Assembly: GCA_013122435.1 (NCBI GenBank)
Contig: WYDT01000018.1
Coordinates: 62,001-126,000 of the forward strand
DNA length: 64,000 nt
Reading direction: 5' to 3'
Origin: Chloroflexi bacterium AL-N1
GTDB lineage: Bacteria > Chloroflexota > Chloroflexia > Chloroflexales > Roseiflexaceae
A program made the translations under genes and the position numbers. This document shows positions 48,726 through 58,506 of this stretch, one piece after another (position 1 is the first letter of the stretch; the number at the start of each line of letters is the position of its first letter). Below the pieces are notes generated by a model. That model saw only the letters and a list, made by a program, of their open reading frames with translations. It searched no databases and was not told the origin of the DNA.

Positions 48726-51700
48726 CTATCTTACAATTTCTAGACAGCTTTTTAGCTGCGTGGCTAACACAGTCACATGTGGTGGTTGGACAAGGGTGTA
48801 GTGATTGCCTGATACCGTGTAAACCTCAACCCCTTCTGCAGCATACATTTCCCATCCTAATGCCGTATTCTTCTGCTGCTTCGACCAGTTGCTCTCCGAC
48901 CTGAATAAAGTTACGCCACCGGGATACTCCTGTGGGAGATATGACCGCATAGCTTCGACATTTGCCTTAAAAATAGCAAAGAACTGTTGTACCATTTCAA
49001 ACTCGAGGTAATCAGGTAGCAGCCCCACGTGCTGTGCCTGTTGAAAGACCTGTATCAGGTAATCTGTTTCCTCAAGAGATGGAGCAATACCATCAGCAAC
49101 CTCCTCAAATTTATCTAATGGTAGCCCCAGGTCTTGGGCAAATGCACGTAACAGAAAACGTTGATCACCAGCCGGTTTGTGGGCTTGTGGGACAGTACTA
49201 TCAATCAACGCTAACAGGGCAATATCATGACCTTGGGCGTGGAGTTGTTGCGCCATTTCAAATGCAACAAGTCCTCCCATTGACCAGCCGCCGAGATAGT
49301 ATGGACCTTCAGGCTGCTGAGCACGGATGGCGTCAATGTATATCGTAGCAATAGCTAGTATCGATGGTGTGCCCTGTACTTCTTGCCAGATATCGAGCAT
49401 CTGCACACCATAAAATGGCTGATCTTTGCCCATCTGGCGCGCAAGTTCAACATATCGAAACACATGCCCACCTGCCGGATGAACGCAAAAGAATGGTGGT
49501 TTTGTGGCATCTCCGTGTTGGATAGGAACAATAATCGTTGACGAAAATGTTCTCCCATCCTGCGCCAGATGGGCAGCAAGTTGGGCAACGGTAGGCCATT
49601 GAAACAAGGCCGCCAGAGTGCATGATACCTCGAGCTGACGCTGTATTTCTGTCACAAGTTGAACGGCTAACAGGGAATGTCCCCCAAGCTGGAAAAAATC
49701 ATCGTAGATCCCTACCGGTCCATGGTGCAATACATGTTCCCAGATCTGGGCAAGTTTGATTTCTAAGGTGGTGCGTGGTGCAGCATGCTGCTCGTGTGTG
49801 TGTCCCTGCTGATCTGGAGCAGGCAGGGCACGTCGGTCGAGTTTACCGTTGGGGGTGCGGGGGAAAGCATCCAGCACCACTAAAGCAGCCGGGACCATGT
49901 ATGAAGGTAGACGCTCTTGAAGCATATCTCGCAGTTGTGTAGCAGGAACAGCCTGTCCTGATTTGGCTGTCAGATAGGCCACTAAAACAGGTCCTTGTAC
50001 AGTATCTGTATGCACGATCACTACGGCATCGCGAACAGCCGGATGTTGATGAAGGATACCCTCAATTTCGCCCAACTCTATCCGGTAGCCACGTATTTTG
50101 ACCTGATGATCGATACGCCCGAGAAATGCCAGATTACCATCCTGCCGATAGTGTACGAGATCGCCCGTCCGATAGAGTCGACTCCCTACAGTGTCCCCAA
50201 ACGGATTCGGCAGGAAGCGTTCCGCTGTCGCTGCGGGACGGTGGAGATAGCCCTGAGCCATACCCGCGCCCCCCAGATACAGTTCACCCGCGACGCCAAT
50301 GGGAACTGGCTGCCCGTGACCATCCAACACATAAGCCTGGCTATTGGCAATAGGGCGGCCTATGGCAGGTGCTTGTGGCTCGTCATGTGGGATGCGCACC
50401 CATGTCGAATAGGTCGTATCTTCGGATGGCCCATACAAGTTCAACACCTGCTTGATGTGGCCCAGATCGTAGAGTTGCTGAACCACATGACCAGGCAGCG
50501 CTTCTCCCGCCAGATTCACGGTCTGCACAGTTGGTGGAAGCGCCTGCTGTTGCAGCAATGGTTCTATTGCTGATGGAACCGTGTTCAGGAGGGTGATAGC
50601 GGTGGTCTGGGGGAGTTCAAGTAATGCCAGCACATTCTGACCAAGGATGATGGTACCACCACTGCTCAGAGGGACAAAGAGTTCAAAAATCGAGAGATCA
50701 AAACAAATGGATGTGGCAGCAAAAACACCGCTCAAATCACGAGCAGTGAACATCGCTTGAGCCCAGCCAATAAGCGCTACCGCATTGCGATGAGTTATAA
50801 CGACGCCTTTTGGTCGTCCGGTGGAACCCGAGGTATAAATAACATAGGCCGGTTGTGCGGCAGGTGTTGCAACGGCTCTTGGTACCACCTTGCTCTTATG
50901 ACCTGCAAACCAGTTGGCATCAAGACACACTGACGTAATCTTCTGGGATGGCAATGCCGTCACCAGATGGGATTCGGTGATAACCAATTGGGCGGCGGTG
51001 TCTTCGAGTATAAATGCTAAACGTTCTGCCGGGTAGGTATGATCAAGCGGCACATACACGCCCCCTGCCTTGAGAATTCCGAGCATTCCTACGATGAGTG
51101 CGGGTGTTCGCTCCATACAAATACCGACCCATTTCTCAGCCTGGACCCCAGCATCCTGCAACTCGCAGGCAAGTTGGTCAGACCACAGATCGAGGGCCTG
51201 ATAAGTTACGTAATTCGTTGCTGCCATCACCGCAATACTATCGGGGGTACACGCGCTCTGGGCGACAAACAAATCGCAGATGCTCTGATGATCTGGGTAG
51301 GGCGCGGTCGTAGCATTCCAGTCAATGAGTAACTGCGTTTGCTCACTGTCAGATAGCAGGATAATATCAGCAATTCCACAACCGGGATCGATGGTTACCT
51401 GCTCCAGCAGACGCTGCAGATGCCCCAGCATACGTGTGATGGTAAGGGCTTCCAACAAATCCGTGTTGTACTCCATACGAATCCCCAGTGTTGAGGCCAT
51501 TTCGGTTATTGATAACGTCAAGTCAAATTTCGCAATCTGACTCGAACCTTCGAGTGGGGTAGCTATGAGTGAGGTAAAGTGCGGAGCAGCGCGACCCGTA
51601 TTTTGGAATAGAAACATGACTTGAAAGAGTGGGGTGCGATTTAAACTACGTTCTGGTTGCAGCACTTCAACGAGCATCTCAAAGGGTACATCCTGATGAG

Positions 51701-54700
51701 CATAGGCATCAAGGGCGGTCTTTTGTACTCGTCTAAGCACCATTTCGAATGTCGGTTGACCATCTAAGTGTGTACGCATAACCAGTGTGTTCACAAAGAA
51801 GCCAATGAGACCTTCGATTTCACCACGGGTCCGGTTCGCGATCGGTGTTCCAACACTAATATCATCCTGACCAGTATAGCGATAGAGCAGACTCTGCCAG
51901 GCGGCCAAACACACCATAAATAGCGTCACATCGTTTTGTTGGCTCACCATCTTTATGCGTGCAACGGTCGTTGGGTCCAGTTGCATGGTTTGGTGACGGC
52001 CGCGAAAGGTCTGCGTCGCTGGTCGTGCATAATCCAGGGGGAGGGCCAGGTTCGCTGGTAGGTCTGCTAATTGCTTGGTCCAGTAAGCCATATAGCGTTC
52101 GAGTACAGGACCACGTAACCATGCTCGCTGCCAGATTGCAAAATCACGATACTGCACCGGCAAAGGCGGCAATGTAGGGGTACACGCGGTTGCGTATGCC
52201 TCATAACACGCAGCCAGTTCGTCAATCAGAATGTTTTGGGACCAACCATCCGAAATAATATGATGCAGTGTGAGCAAGACGATGTGCTCATCAGTTGCTG
52301 GCCTGATCACACATGAGCGCAGGAGCGGCCCCTCCACAAGACAAAACGAGCGCAGCGCTTCTGCTTTTCGGAGGGAGTGCGCCATCTCAACACGGTCTGG
52401 TTCAGCCAATCGACTCAGATCAATTACGCACACCCTGGTTGGTTGAGACGCAGCTACGATCTGGACTGGTTGATCGTCAATCACGGCAAAGGTGGTGCGG
52501 AGGGTTTCGTGTCGTTCCACTACCGTCGCTACACTCTGCTCCCAGGCCGCCAGATCGAGTTCACCTGTCAGTCTGACGGCCAGCGGAATGTTATAGGCGG
52601 GGTTGTGTGGCACGAGCTGATCCAAAAACCAGAGCCGTTGTTGAGCAAACGATAAGGGGGCGGGGGCGGTGTGTGGCTGGCGCACCAGTGGTGGCGCGAT
52701 GACAGGGGACGTCGCACCTTTGACACGCTCAATCCGTTCTGCTACGCCCGCGATGGTGGGGTAGTCAAACAGGTCCCGGAGCGGGAGGTCGACTTCCAGG
52801 CGCATCTGGATGCGGTTCATCACCTGGGTCGCCAATAACGAATGGCCGCCTAGCGCAAAGAAGTTATCGTGAACACCTACTGTTGTGCGACCTAGCAGCG
52901 CTGACCAGATACCACTCAACACTTCTTCGACTGGCGTACGCGGGAACACCATCGTATCTTTGGTCGTATATATCATCTCTGCGGGTTCAGGGAGTGCATG
53001 TCGGTCCACTTTCCCATGGACGGTCAGTGGAAGTTGCGTAAGTGAGACCACTGCAGCAGGGATCATATAGTCCGGTAGCATGCTTTGACAGTACGTATAC
53101 CAGTCATCAGGCGTGAGTGTTGTAGCAGAGGAGGTGACCACATACGCAATGAGACGGTCACCGACCACAGTGTTACGGTCGTAGATGACGATGGCCTCAT
53201 CGACCTCAGGATGATACCGTAACACTGCTGCAATTTCACCCAGTTCGATGCGATAGCCCCGTAGCTTGACTTGTTGATTAAGCCTTCCCATAAATGCAAC
53301 TGCACCATCAGTACGATACCGTGCTGCGTCGCCTGTTTGATACAACCGTGCTCCTGCCCGTTCACTAAAGGGATTCGGCACAAAACTGGTGGCTGTAAGG
53401 GCGGGTTTATGGAGATACCCGTGGGAAAGGCTATCACCACCCACATATAACTCCCCGGTAATCCCTTGTGGTACTGGTTGCATAACCGTATCAAGCATGT
53501 ACACATGTGTATTGGCAATGGGATACCCAATCGGTATGACTGAGGATGTATGCTCCGGTACACAATCCCACACAGTAACATCGATGCAGGTTTCGGTCGG
53601 CCCATATTGATGATGCAGATGAATATGTTCATATCTCAGGCATGCATCATGGAGATCGATCGGCAACGACTCGCCACCACAGAAGATGTGCCGGAGGCTG
53701 GTACATACGGCAAAGCCGGGAGTTGCCATCAACAGTCGCAAGAATGAGGGGCTGCCATGGATCACCGTAATATGCTGCTGTTGGATCAGGTCGACCAGAT
53801 AGCTACTTTCCTGCTGACCCCCAGGACGCGCAAGCACCGTACTGGCACCTGCAACCAGCGCCGCTAAACTTTCCCACAGCGCAATATCAAAACTCAGCGA
53901 CGCTTTATGGACAAAACGATCGGTGGCAGTGAGTGGGTAGGTCGTCTGCCGCCAACAGAGATGATTTGCCAAAGCGCGGTGAGGAACCAGGACGCCTTTG
54001 GGATGCCCAGTCGTTCCTGACGTATACAATAGATAAGCCGACTGTTCTGGGTGAATCGGTGGGAGCGCATCATCGTCATGGTGCATAAAGGGATGCTGCC
54101 ACACCTGTTCCAGGCATAGCACTGTCGCGGTCGTTGAAGGCACAGTCGCGAGATGAGCAGCATCAGTCACCAGTACATCCAGCGCCGCATCTTCGATCAT
54201 AAAGGTCAAACGAGCAGTGGGATAGGTTGGGTCAAGCGGCACATAGACGCCACCGGCCTTGAAAATGGCGAGCATCCCGATCAATAGATCAGGGGAACGC
54301 TCCCCATATACCCCAACATGTTGCCCCCCTCTAACACCCGTCATCTGTAATTGCAAGGCCAAATGTCTTGCACGGGTCTCAAGCACCTGATAGGTTATCT
54401 GCCCCTCCTCACCAACCAGCGCCAGCGCATCAGGGGTCCGTTGGGTCTGAAATGTGATCAACATTGCCACAGTTTGGTCCTGAGGATAGGGGTGTGTGGT
54501 AGTATTCCAAGTATGTAATACCTGGGCCTGTTCAGCTGGCGTTAACCACACTAGCCGATCCATTGGCACAGTAGGATCGGTCACCACTGCCGCAAGGACT
54601 TGTTGAAAGTAATGAGACAGTTGGTCAGCGGTATGCCGATCAAAGAGGTCGGTCGCATACGTCAGACTTCCGCGGAGATGATCACCCCTTTGCGAGAGGG

Positions 54701-55994
54701 CCAGATTCAGGTCAAACTTGGCAATCGAGCTATCCCCATCACGGTCTTGTAACGGCGCTACCTGTATGTGATCAAGGTTGAGGGCTGGTGCCAGATCCAC
54801 CTGAAGCTGAAACATTACCTGAAACAAAGGCGTCCGATTCATGCCCCGCTCTGGTTGCACTGCTTCAACGACACGTTCAAACGGCACATCTTGATGAGCA
54901 TAGGCACCCAGCGCTACCTCACGCACACGTTCAAGCAAGTCGAGAAAGGTTGGATTATCAGTCATCTGTGTATACAACACCAAGGTGTTGACAAAGCAAC
55001 CAATCAGACCTTCGAGTTCACGATGGGTGCGACCAGCAATAGGTGTTCCAATACTCATAGTGGTTTGTCCACTGGAGCGTGCTAGCAAGAGTTTCCACGC
55101 TGCCAGCAGCACCATAAACATGGTGGTGTGTGTTTGTTGGCTAAGCTCATAAAGTTGACGCACCAGCGTTGGTGCAAGCTGAAAGGTAATGGTGTTACCG
55201 ATAAACGTGCGCTGCCCTAAGCGCGGATGATCATAGGGAAGCTGTACTTCGGGTGGTGCATCTGCAAGTTGTGCCACCCAATATGCAAGCTGTTGTTCTA
55301 CACGCTCCCCCGTGAGCCAGGTGCGCTGCCACACCGCATAGTCCGCATATTGAATCGGCAGGGCTGGCAAGTCCGCTGAGGTGTGATGTAAGAAGGCCTC
55401 ATAGTACGTCAGGAGTTCACGTACCAGAATGGCCATAGACCAACCATCAGTGATAATGTGATGGAGTGTGAACAATAATTGATAGTTTGTATCAGTAAGT
55501 TGGAGTAAGGTACCACGAAATAATGGTCCCGCTTGCAAATCAAACAGACGGTGCGCCTCGAGCCGCGCAAGAGAGCTCACGATCAGTTGCTGGATATGCT
55601 TAGGAAGGTGTTGTAGGTCAACCACCACAAAACCTGCAATTTGAGGTTGGTTAATAACTTGTGTTGGTTGGCCATCAATGGTGTGAAAGGTGGTCCGCAG
55701 ACTCTCATGGCGTTGCACCAGTGCCTGTAAACTCGCATCGAGCGCTCCGACATTGACCGATCCGGTGAGATTAACATGCAATGGGATATGATAAGCAGAG
55801 CTGAATGGTTGCAATTGTGCTAAAAACCAGAGACGTTCTTGGGCACATGATAGCGGGATATCGGTGTGCGTTGTCCGTTGATGAATACTGTGCGGGGGCT
55901 GATCAATGACTCTTTCTTCTTCTAAAATATACTGCAGTAATTCGAGTTCTTCGAGTGAGATAGTATCTTCATTCGGATTATCACCATGTTCCAT
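48726..55994 (-). CDS. NRPS, C-A-T-C-A-T-TE, separate dimodular synthetase
   Basis: A 2422-residue synthetase starting at the ATG at 55992-55994, which has AGGGGAG nine bases upstream; a start further upstream would add 42 residues of non-family sequence. An acidic N-terminal helix (SLEELELLQYILEEE) comes first. Then come C1 (HHIITDGW near 180), A1 (YTSGTTGHPKG near 658), T1 (LGGHSL near 1050), C2 (HHIISDGW near 1245), A2 (YTSGSTGRPKG near 1723), T2 (LGGHSL near 2105) and a type I thioesterase (GGWSMGG near 2236, His in GNHYTLVQ). The A1 pocket reads D-I-W-H-F-G-Q-I-D, somewhat serine-like but unresolved. The A2 pocket reads D-L-F-N-N-A-L-T-Y, alanine-type. It is separated from the long operon by the AT-rich spacer. 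Because it begins with a C domain and a docking-like helix it should receive a chain, so it may be an alternative or final branch of the line. Confidence 0.95.
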   Translation of the reverse strand: MEHGDNPNEDTISLEELELLQYILEEERVIDQPPHSIHQRTTHTDIPLSCAQERLWFLAQLQPFSSAYHIPLHVNLTGSVNVGALDASLQALVQRHESLRTTFHTIDGQPTQVINQPQIAGFVVVDLQHLPKHIQQLIVSSLARLEAHRLFDLQAGPLFRGTLLQLTDTNYQLLFTLHHIITDGWSMAILVRELLTYYEAFLHHTSADLPALPIQYADYAVWQRTWLTGERVEQQLAYWVAQLADAPPEVQLPYDHPRLGQRTFIGNTITFQLAPTLVRQLYELSQQTHTTMFMVLLAAWKLLLARSSGQTTMSIGTPIAGRTHRELEGLIGCFVNTLVLYTQMTDNPTFLDLLERVREVALGAYAHQDVPFERVVEAVQPERGMNRTPLFQVMFQLQVDLAPALNLDHIQVAPLQDRDGDSSIAKFDLNLALSQRGDHLRGSLTYATDLFDRHTADQLSHYFQQVLAAVVTDPTVPMDRLVWLTPAEQAQVLHTWNTTTHPYPQDQTVAMLITFQTQRTPDALALVGEEGQITYQVLETRARHLALQLQMTGVRGGQHVGVYGERSPDLLIGMLAIFKAGGVYVPLDPTYPTARLTFMIEDAALDVLVTDAAHLATVPSTTATVLCLEQVWQHPFMHHDDDALPPIHPEQSAYLLYTSGTTGHPKGVLVPHRALANHLCWRQTTYPLTATDRFVHKASLSFDIALWESLAALVAGASTVLARPGGQQESSYLVDLIQQQHITVIHGSPSFLRLLMATPGFAVCTSLRHIFCGGESLPIDLHDACLRYEHIHLHHQYGPTETCIDVTVWDCVPEHTSSVIPIGYPIANTHVYMLDTVMQPVPQGITGELYVGGDSLSHGYLHKPALTATSFVPNPFSERAGARLYQTGDAARYRTDGAVAFMGRLNQQVKLRGYRIELGEIAAVLRYHPEVDEAIVIYDRNTVVGDRLIAYVVTSSATTLTPDDWYTYCQSMLPDYMIPAAVVSLTQLPLTVHGKVDRHALPEPAEMIYTTKDTMVFPRTPVEEVLSGIWSALLGRTTVGVHDNFFALGGHSLLATQVMNRIQMRLEVDLPLRDLFDYPTIAGVAERIERVKGATSPVIAPPLVRQPHTAPAPLSFAQQRLWFLDQLVPHNPAYNIPLAVRLTGELDLAAWEQSVATVVERHETLRTTFAVIDDQPVQIVAASQPTRVCVIDLSRLAEPDRVEMAHSLRKAEALRSFCLVEGPLLRSCVIRPATDEHIVLLTLHHIISDGWSQNILIDELAACYEAYATACTPTLPPLPVQYRDFAIWQRAWLRGPVLERYMAYWTKQLADLPANLALPLDYARPATQTFRGRHQTMQLDPTTVARIKMVSQQNDVTLFMVCLAAWQSLLYRYTGQDDISVGTPIANRTRGEIEGLIGFFVNTLVMRTHLDGQPTFEMVLRRVQKTALDAYAHQDVPFEMLVEVLQPERSLNRTPLFQVMFLFQNTGRAAPHFTSLIATPLEGSSQIAKFDLTLSITEMASTLGIRMEYNTDLLEALTITRMLGHLQRLLEQVTIDPGCGIADIILLSDSEQTQLLIDWNATTAPYPDHQSICDLFVAQSACTPDSIAVMAATNYVTYQALDLWSDQLACELQDAGVQAEKWVGICMERTPALIVGMLGILKAGGVYVPLDHTYPAERLAFILEDTAAQLVITESHLVTALPSQKITSVCLDANWFAGHKSKVVPRAVATPAAQPAYVIYTSGSTGRPKGVVITHRNAVALIGWAQAMFTARDLSGVFAATSICFDLSIFELFVPLSSGGTIILGQNVLALLELPQTTAITLLNTVPSAIEPLLQQQALPPTVQTVNLAGEALPGHVVQQLYDLGHIKQVLNLYGPSEDTTYSTWVRIPHDEPQAPAIGRPIANSQAYVLDGHGQPVPIGVAGELYLGGAGMAQGYLHRPAATAERFLPNPFGDTVGSRLYRTGDLVHYRQDGNLAFLGRIDHQVKIRGYRIELGEIEGILHQHPAVRDAVVIVHTDTVQGPVLVAYLTAKSGQAVPATQLRDMLQERLPSYMVPAALVVLDAFPRTPNGKLDRRALPAPDQQGHTHEQHAAPRTTLEIKLAQIWEHVLHHGPVGIYDDFFQLGGHSLLAVQLVTEIQRQLEVSCTLAALFQWPTVAQLAAHLAQDGRTFSSTIIVPIQHGDATKPPFFCVHPAGGHVFRYVELARQMGKDQPFYGVQMLDIWQEVQGTPSILAIATIYIDAIRAQQPEGPYYLGGWSMGGLVAFEMAQQLHAQGHDIALLALIDSTVPQAHKPAGDQRFLLRAFAQDLGLPLDKFEEVADGIAPSLEETDYLIQVFQQAQHVGLLPDYLEFEMVQQFFAIFKANVEAMRSYLPQEYPGGVTLFRSESNWSKQQKNTALGWEMYAAEGVEVYTVSGNHYTLVQPPHVTVLATQLKSCLEIVR

Positions 55995-56101
55995 GTAATC
56001 TACTCCCCTATCCGCATACTTTCGAATGTAAGCGTATAACGTTGCTAGAAAGCCTGTATTAACTTCTCTATCTCTGTTGTTAGAATGGTAGGATGAGATT
56101 G

Positions 56102-56120
56102 TTGTTGATATGATCAACAA
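56102..56120. promoter_or_regulatory. Perfect 8-3-8 palindrome, candidate operator
   Basis: TTGTTGAT (56102-56109) and ATCAACAA (56113-56120) are perfect inverted arms around ATG. The site lies about 110-125 bases upstream of the NRPS start codon on the minus strand, a usual place for a dimeric repressor or activator. No regulator gene is visible in the window to bind it. Confidence 0.45.
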
Positions 56121-56320
56121 AACCTGGCCTACATATAGACACGATACAAAACGCTACTGGCTTGTATCTAAACACGATAACCCAGTGTTCCTCCATGTGG
56201 GCTACGTAGCCTATAGAGAGTGTATCAGTGCACTTCGCCAGACAACACGAGTAGGCAACAGGTTTTTACACGACATAGTATATCTGTGTCGATATGCAAG
56301 ATACCCTATAATGCAAAATA

Positions 56321-56354
56321 CTCTTGATATCCTATCATGAGGATAGGACAAGAG
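56321..56354. repeat. Imperfect stem-loop
   Basis: CTCTTG-ATA-TCCTATC, loop ATGAG, then GATAGGA-CAAGAG form a 13-bp stem with a 3-base bulge. It sits between the separate NRPS and the decayed right flank. There is no clear U-run on either strand, so a terminator is only a possibility; it may mark the old boundary of the cluster. Confidence 0.4.
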
Positions 56355-56891
56355 TACCAAACTGTCAACTAACCTGGTTGTAGGGCTGCTCGTGTTGGAG
56401 AGCACTGAACCAGCGGGGGCAAGTGAACAATGGAAGATGGTTCACAACCGTGCGCGGCGTGGCCACAGACTCTAAGAACCACACAACAGATCACCGTACA
56501 TCCACGCCATGCAAGCTCCCAATGAGATTCACCTATAGCTACACACGAAGATCGCTACTGTCAGCTTCCGGTACTGGTTAACTCTGAGGGAGAAGTTGGC
56601 CGCTTGTGGCAGCATGTGCATGATGTACGTCGACGCGAGCATACATGCCATTCTCACCAATGTACCAGCTTCGCTCTAACCCCTCGTGTGCTCAGACATC
56701 TGTTTCGATGAAGCAGTTATAGCGATCGGTGGTCGAGTCGGTTTCGCGCAGGATATCATAGATGATATCATCGAGATTGGTCTTTGTGACAGCGCAGCGG
56801 ACGCAGACGGTGGTGCCACCCTTCTCAGTGACCACGTCGACCGTCGACCATTCGGCATCCTCAACGATAACTGCCACGACGATCTGTCCCC

Positions 56892-57251
56892 ATGTTCAAC
56901 CACACCGTAGCCTCATTGCAGGTGAGGTGTGGTAACCAACGCTTTATTAGTGTTGACGTACTTCTGATGAACAGCGGTACCGAAGCAGTAACGCTGACCA
57001 CTAGTGACATCGTGACGTTACGTGATGGTACCGGTACTGCGTATCCGGTTAGTGCGAGCGAGTTTGCGTGGGAATTTACTGAAAGAGACAGTATCTGTGG
57101 GCTCGATCTTGTGTCAGGTGAACGAGTCCGGGGTGTGGTGCCATTTTGGGTGCCAACCCGGGCAGCAGGACTAGCTTTCGTATTCGACGAGCAGGTTGTT
57201 ATTGCTTTGGGAAGCACGCCAGTGGCCAATGCACCACCAGATTTTTCGTAA
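56892..57251 (+). CDS. DUF4352-like protein, truncated at the N-terminus
   Basis: A 119-codon plus-strand frame resembles the C-terminal immunoglobulin-like DUF4352 domain of secreted bacterial lipoproteins: FISVDVLLMNSGTEAVTL, then a strand with LRDGTGTAYPV, then SGERVRGVVPFWVP and LAFVFDEQVVIALG. A full member would have a signal peptide and 60-100 further residues, which are not found upstream in this frame, so it looks like a partial gene or remnant. It is not part of the biosynthetic operon. Its function is unknown. From 57252 to 57586 nothing else is recognised. Confidence 0.5.
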   Translation: MFNHTVASLQVRCGNQRFISVDVLLMNSGTEAVTLTTSDIVTLRDGTGTAYPVSASEFAWEFTERDSICGLDLVSGERVRGVVPFWVPTRAAGLAFVFDEQVVIALGSTPVANAPPDFS

Positions 57252-57586
57252 ATATGAGCAATTACATCTACTGGATTGATGTTGCTGGTGATACAGGATA
57301 AGCATTGTGCCTATATCAAGTTGCTTGATAGACTTCCTCCGCGTATCAAATCAATGAACTCGCCAGGAAGGTGTTTCCCAGCCACTTCTAGGCTGAAATA
57401 TGTCGTTGGGAAGCCAATTACTGTCGGCAACAAAGCAAATGATAATAATGGTTTGACCTATTCTGATGCGGTATGCGTCCTATATTAGGATGTAGAACTA
57501 TTTCTTCCCAGCAGCGTCAACCGTGTAGGCTCTTCATCACTTTGGATGATGCTACGTTGCATATATTTTGTGGTCGTTCCTCCTCT

Positions 57587-57826
57587 TCATAAGGTCGCCG
57601 CGAGAATGTGCTGGCGCAATAGATCAAAACGCGCCCGCCCGTACCCAGATCGTTTGATCAGTTTCAAGTGGTTGTTGTGACCTGCCACTTGTCCCTGCGA
57701 CCAGGGCAACGTCAATCCTGCGCGGACGGACGCTTCATTACGTCGCAGCCCTGCCACAAATGTCCGATTGGATACAAAACGACCCTGAGTTGGTGTGCAC
57801 GCTTGTCTGAGGACATCAATGACCAC
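57587..57826 (-). mobile_element. ISL3-family transposase, C-terminal remnant
   Basis: The frame matches the C-terminal end of ISL3-family transposases: FVAGLRRNEASVRAGLTLPW, then SQGQVAGHNNHLKLIKRSGY and GRARFDLLRQHIL (the family has WSNGxVEGxxNRLKLIKRxMYGR). Only about 80 residues are left; the DDE core and N-terminal zinc region are not found in one frame upstream, and no terminal inverted repeats were identified. It is a dead insertion sequence fragment at the border between the cluster and the decayed PTS locus. Confidence 0.75.
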
Positions 57827-57829
57827 TGA

Positions 57830-58457
57830 GGGATTACGGAGCTACCTGTTTGCTGAGCGATCACACGTTCTGGTGCCATCAATGGCGACCTGGCTCGCAT
57901 CGTCACGTCGCTTCACGACGTTTGTGCTAACGTTCCGTACCACAATACGTAAAAAACTTCGTGCGACCCACAGCGCGGCCAGTCTGGATGATCTCTAACA
58001 GGAATTACTAACTGCCCATCGATTACTGCAGGAGGTGTATGAACCACCCGCATCGCACTAGGCACGTGGTCCTGACTTTAATGTGCTGCTATTGGTATGG
58101 ACATGGCTCCTCACGCACACGCGCATGTGTGACGCCATGCGCCACATCCAGCAACGTGCTGAATGTAATGATACAGCCTTCTTCCGGCAGTATCGATTTT
58201 GTGACCGCGCCACCTTTTTTCAGACCTATCAGCGGTTGAGTGAAATACGAGTATGTGGAACCCAGGACCCATCTAGCACCGCGCTGGTGTGCTGGATCAA
58301 CCCCCAAGCGAACTTCCCCTGCCACGCAAGGTACAAACCGTCCTTCACCGCAGCCATACGAGATAAGATGGTTGTACCATAAACGAGAGATTCTGCTGAG
58401 CGTCTCCAAAATCCGCATGTCTTGCACATACCAGAGTTGCATGATCTGTTAACTGAA
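57830..58457. other. Degenerate region, nothing identified
   Basis: Short open runs exist on both strands, but none shows a recognisable family, a ribosome binding site or consistent coding character. Parts may be further debris of the insertion sequence. Confidence 0.4.
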
Positions 58458-58506
58458 CGGCACCAAAACAACATTAGGAATGTAATGTTGTTTTGGTGTG
58501 GTGCCG
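58458..58506. repeat. Long perfect hairpin
   Basis: CACCAAAACAACATT (58461-58475) and AATGTTGTTTTGGTG (58484-58498) are a perfect 15-bp inverted repeat with an 8-base loop, with outer CGG/CCG bases adding partial pairing. It overlaps the 3' end of the decayed dehydrogenase. No U-run follows on either strand. It could be a REP-like or MITE-like element or a relic insertion end. Confidence 0.6.

Larger units (their letters stand above)
55995..56690. other. Upstream region of the separate NRPS, no gene seen
   Basis: No protein-like frame is recognised. The stretch holds the 8-3-8 palindrome at 56102-56120, a stem-loop at 56321-56354, and presumably the NRPS promoter; a weak TTATAC at about 56033-56040 on the minus strand is one -10 candidate. 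The rest shows nothing I can identify. Confidence 0.4.

Noticed and set aside
2001-56000. Long plus-strand open frames opposite the NRPS and PKS genes
   Set aside because: They mirror the codon pattern of the minus-strand megasynthases and show no independent domains or ribosome binding sites.
55995-56120. N-terminal extension of the separate NRPS by 42 residues
   Set aside because: The extension has no family match, lacks a good SD, and crosses the region with the likely promoter; the internal ATG has AGGGGAG at ideal spacing.
58458-58506. Rho-independent terminator
   Set aside because: The stem is perfect but no U-run follows on either strand.
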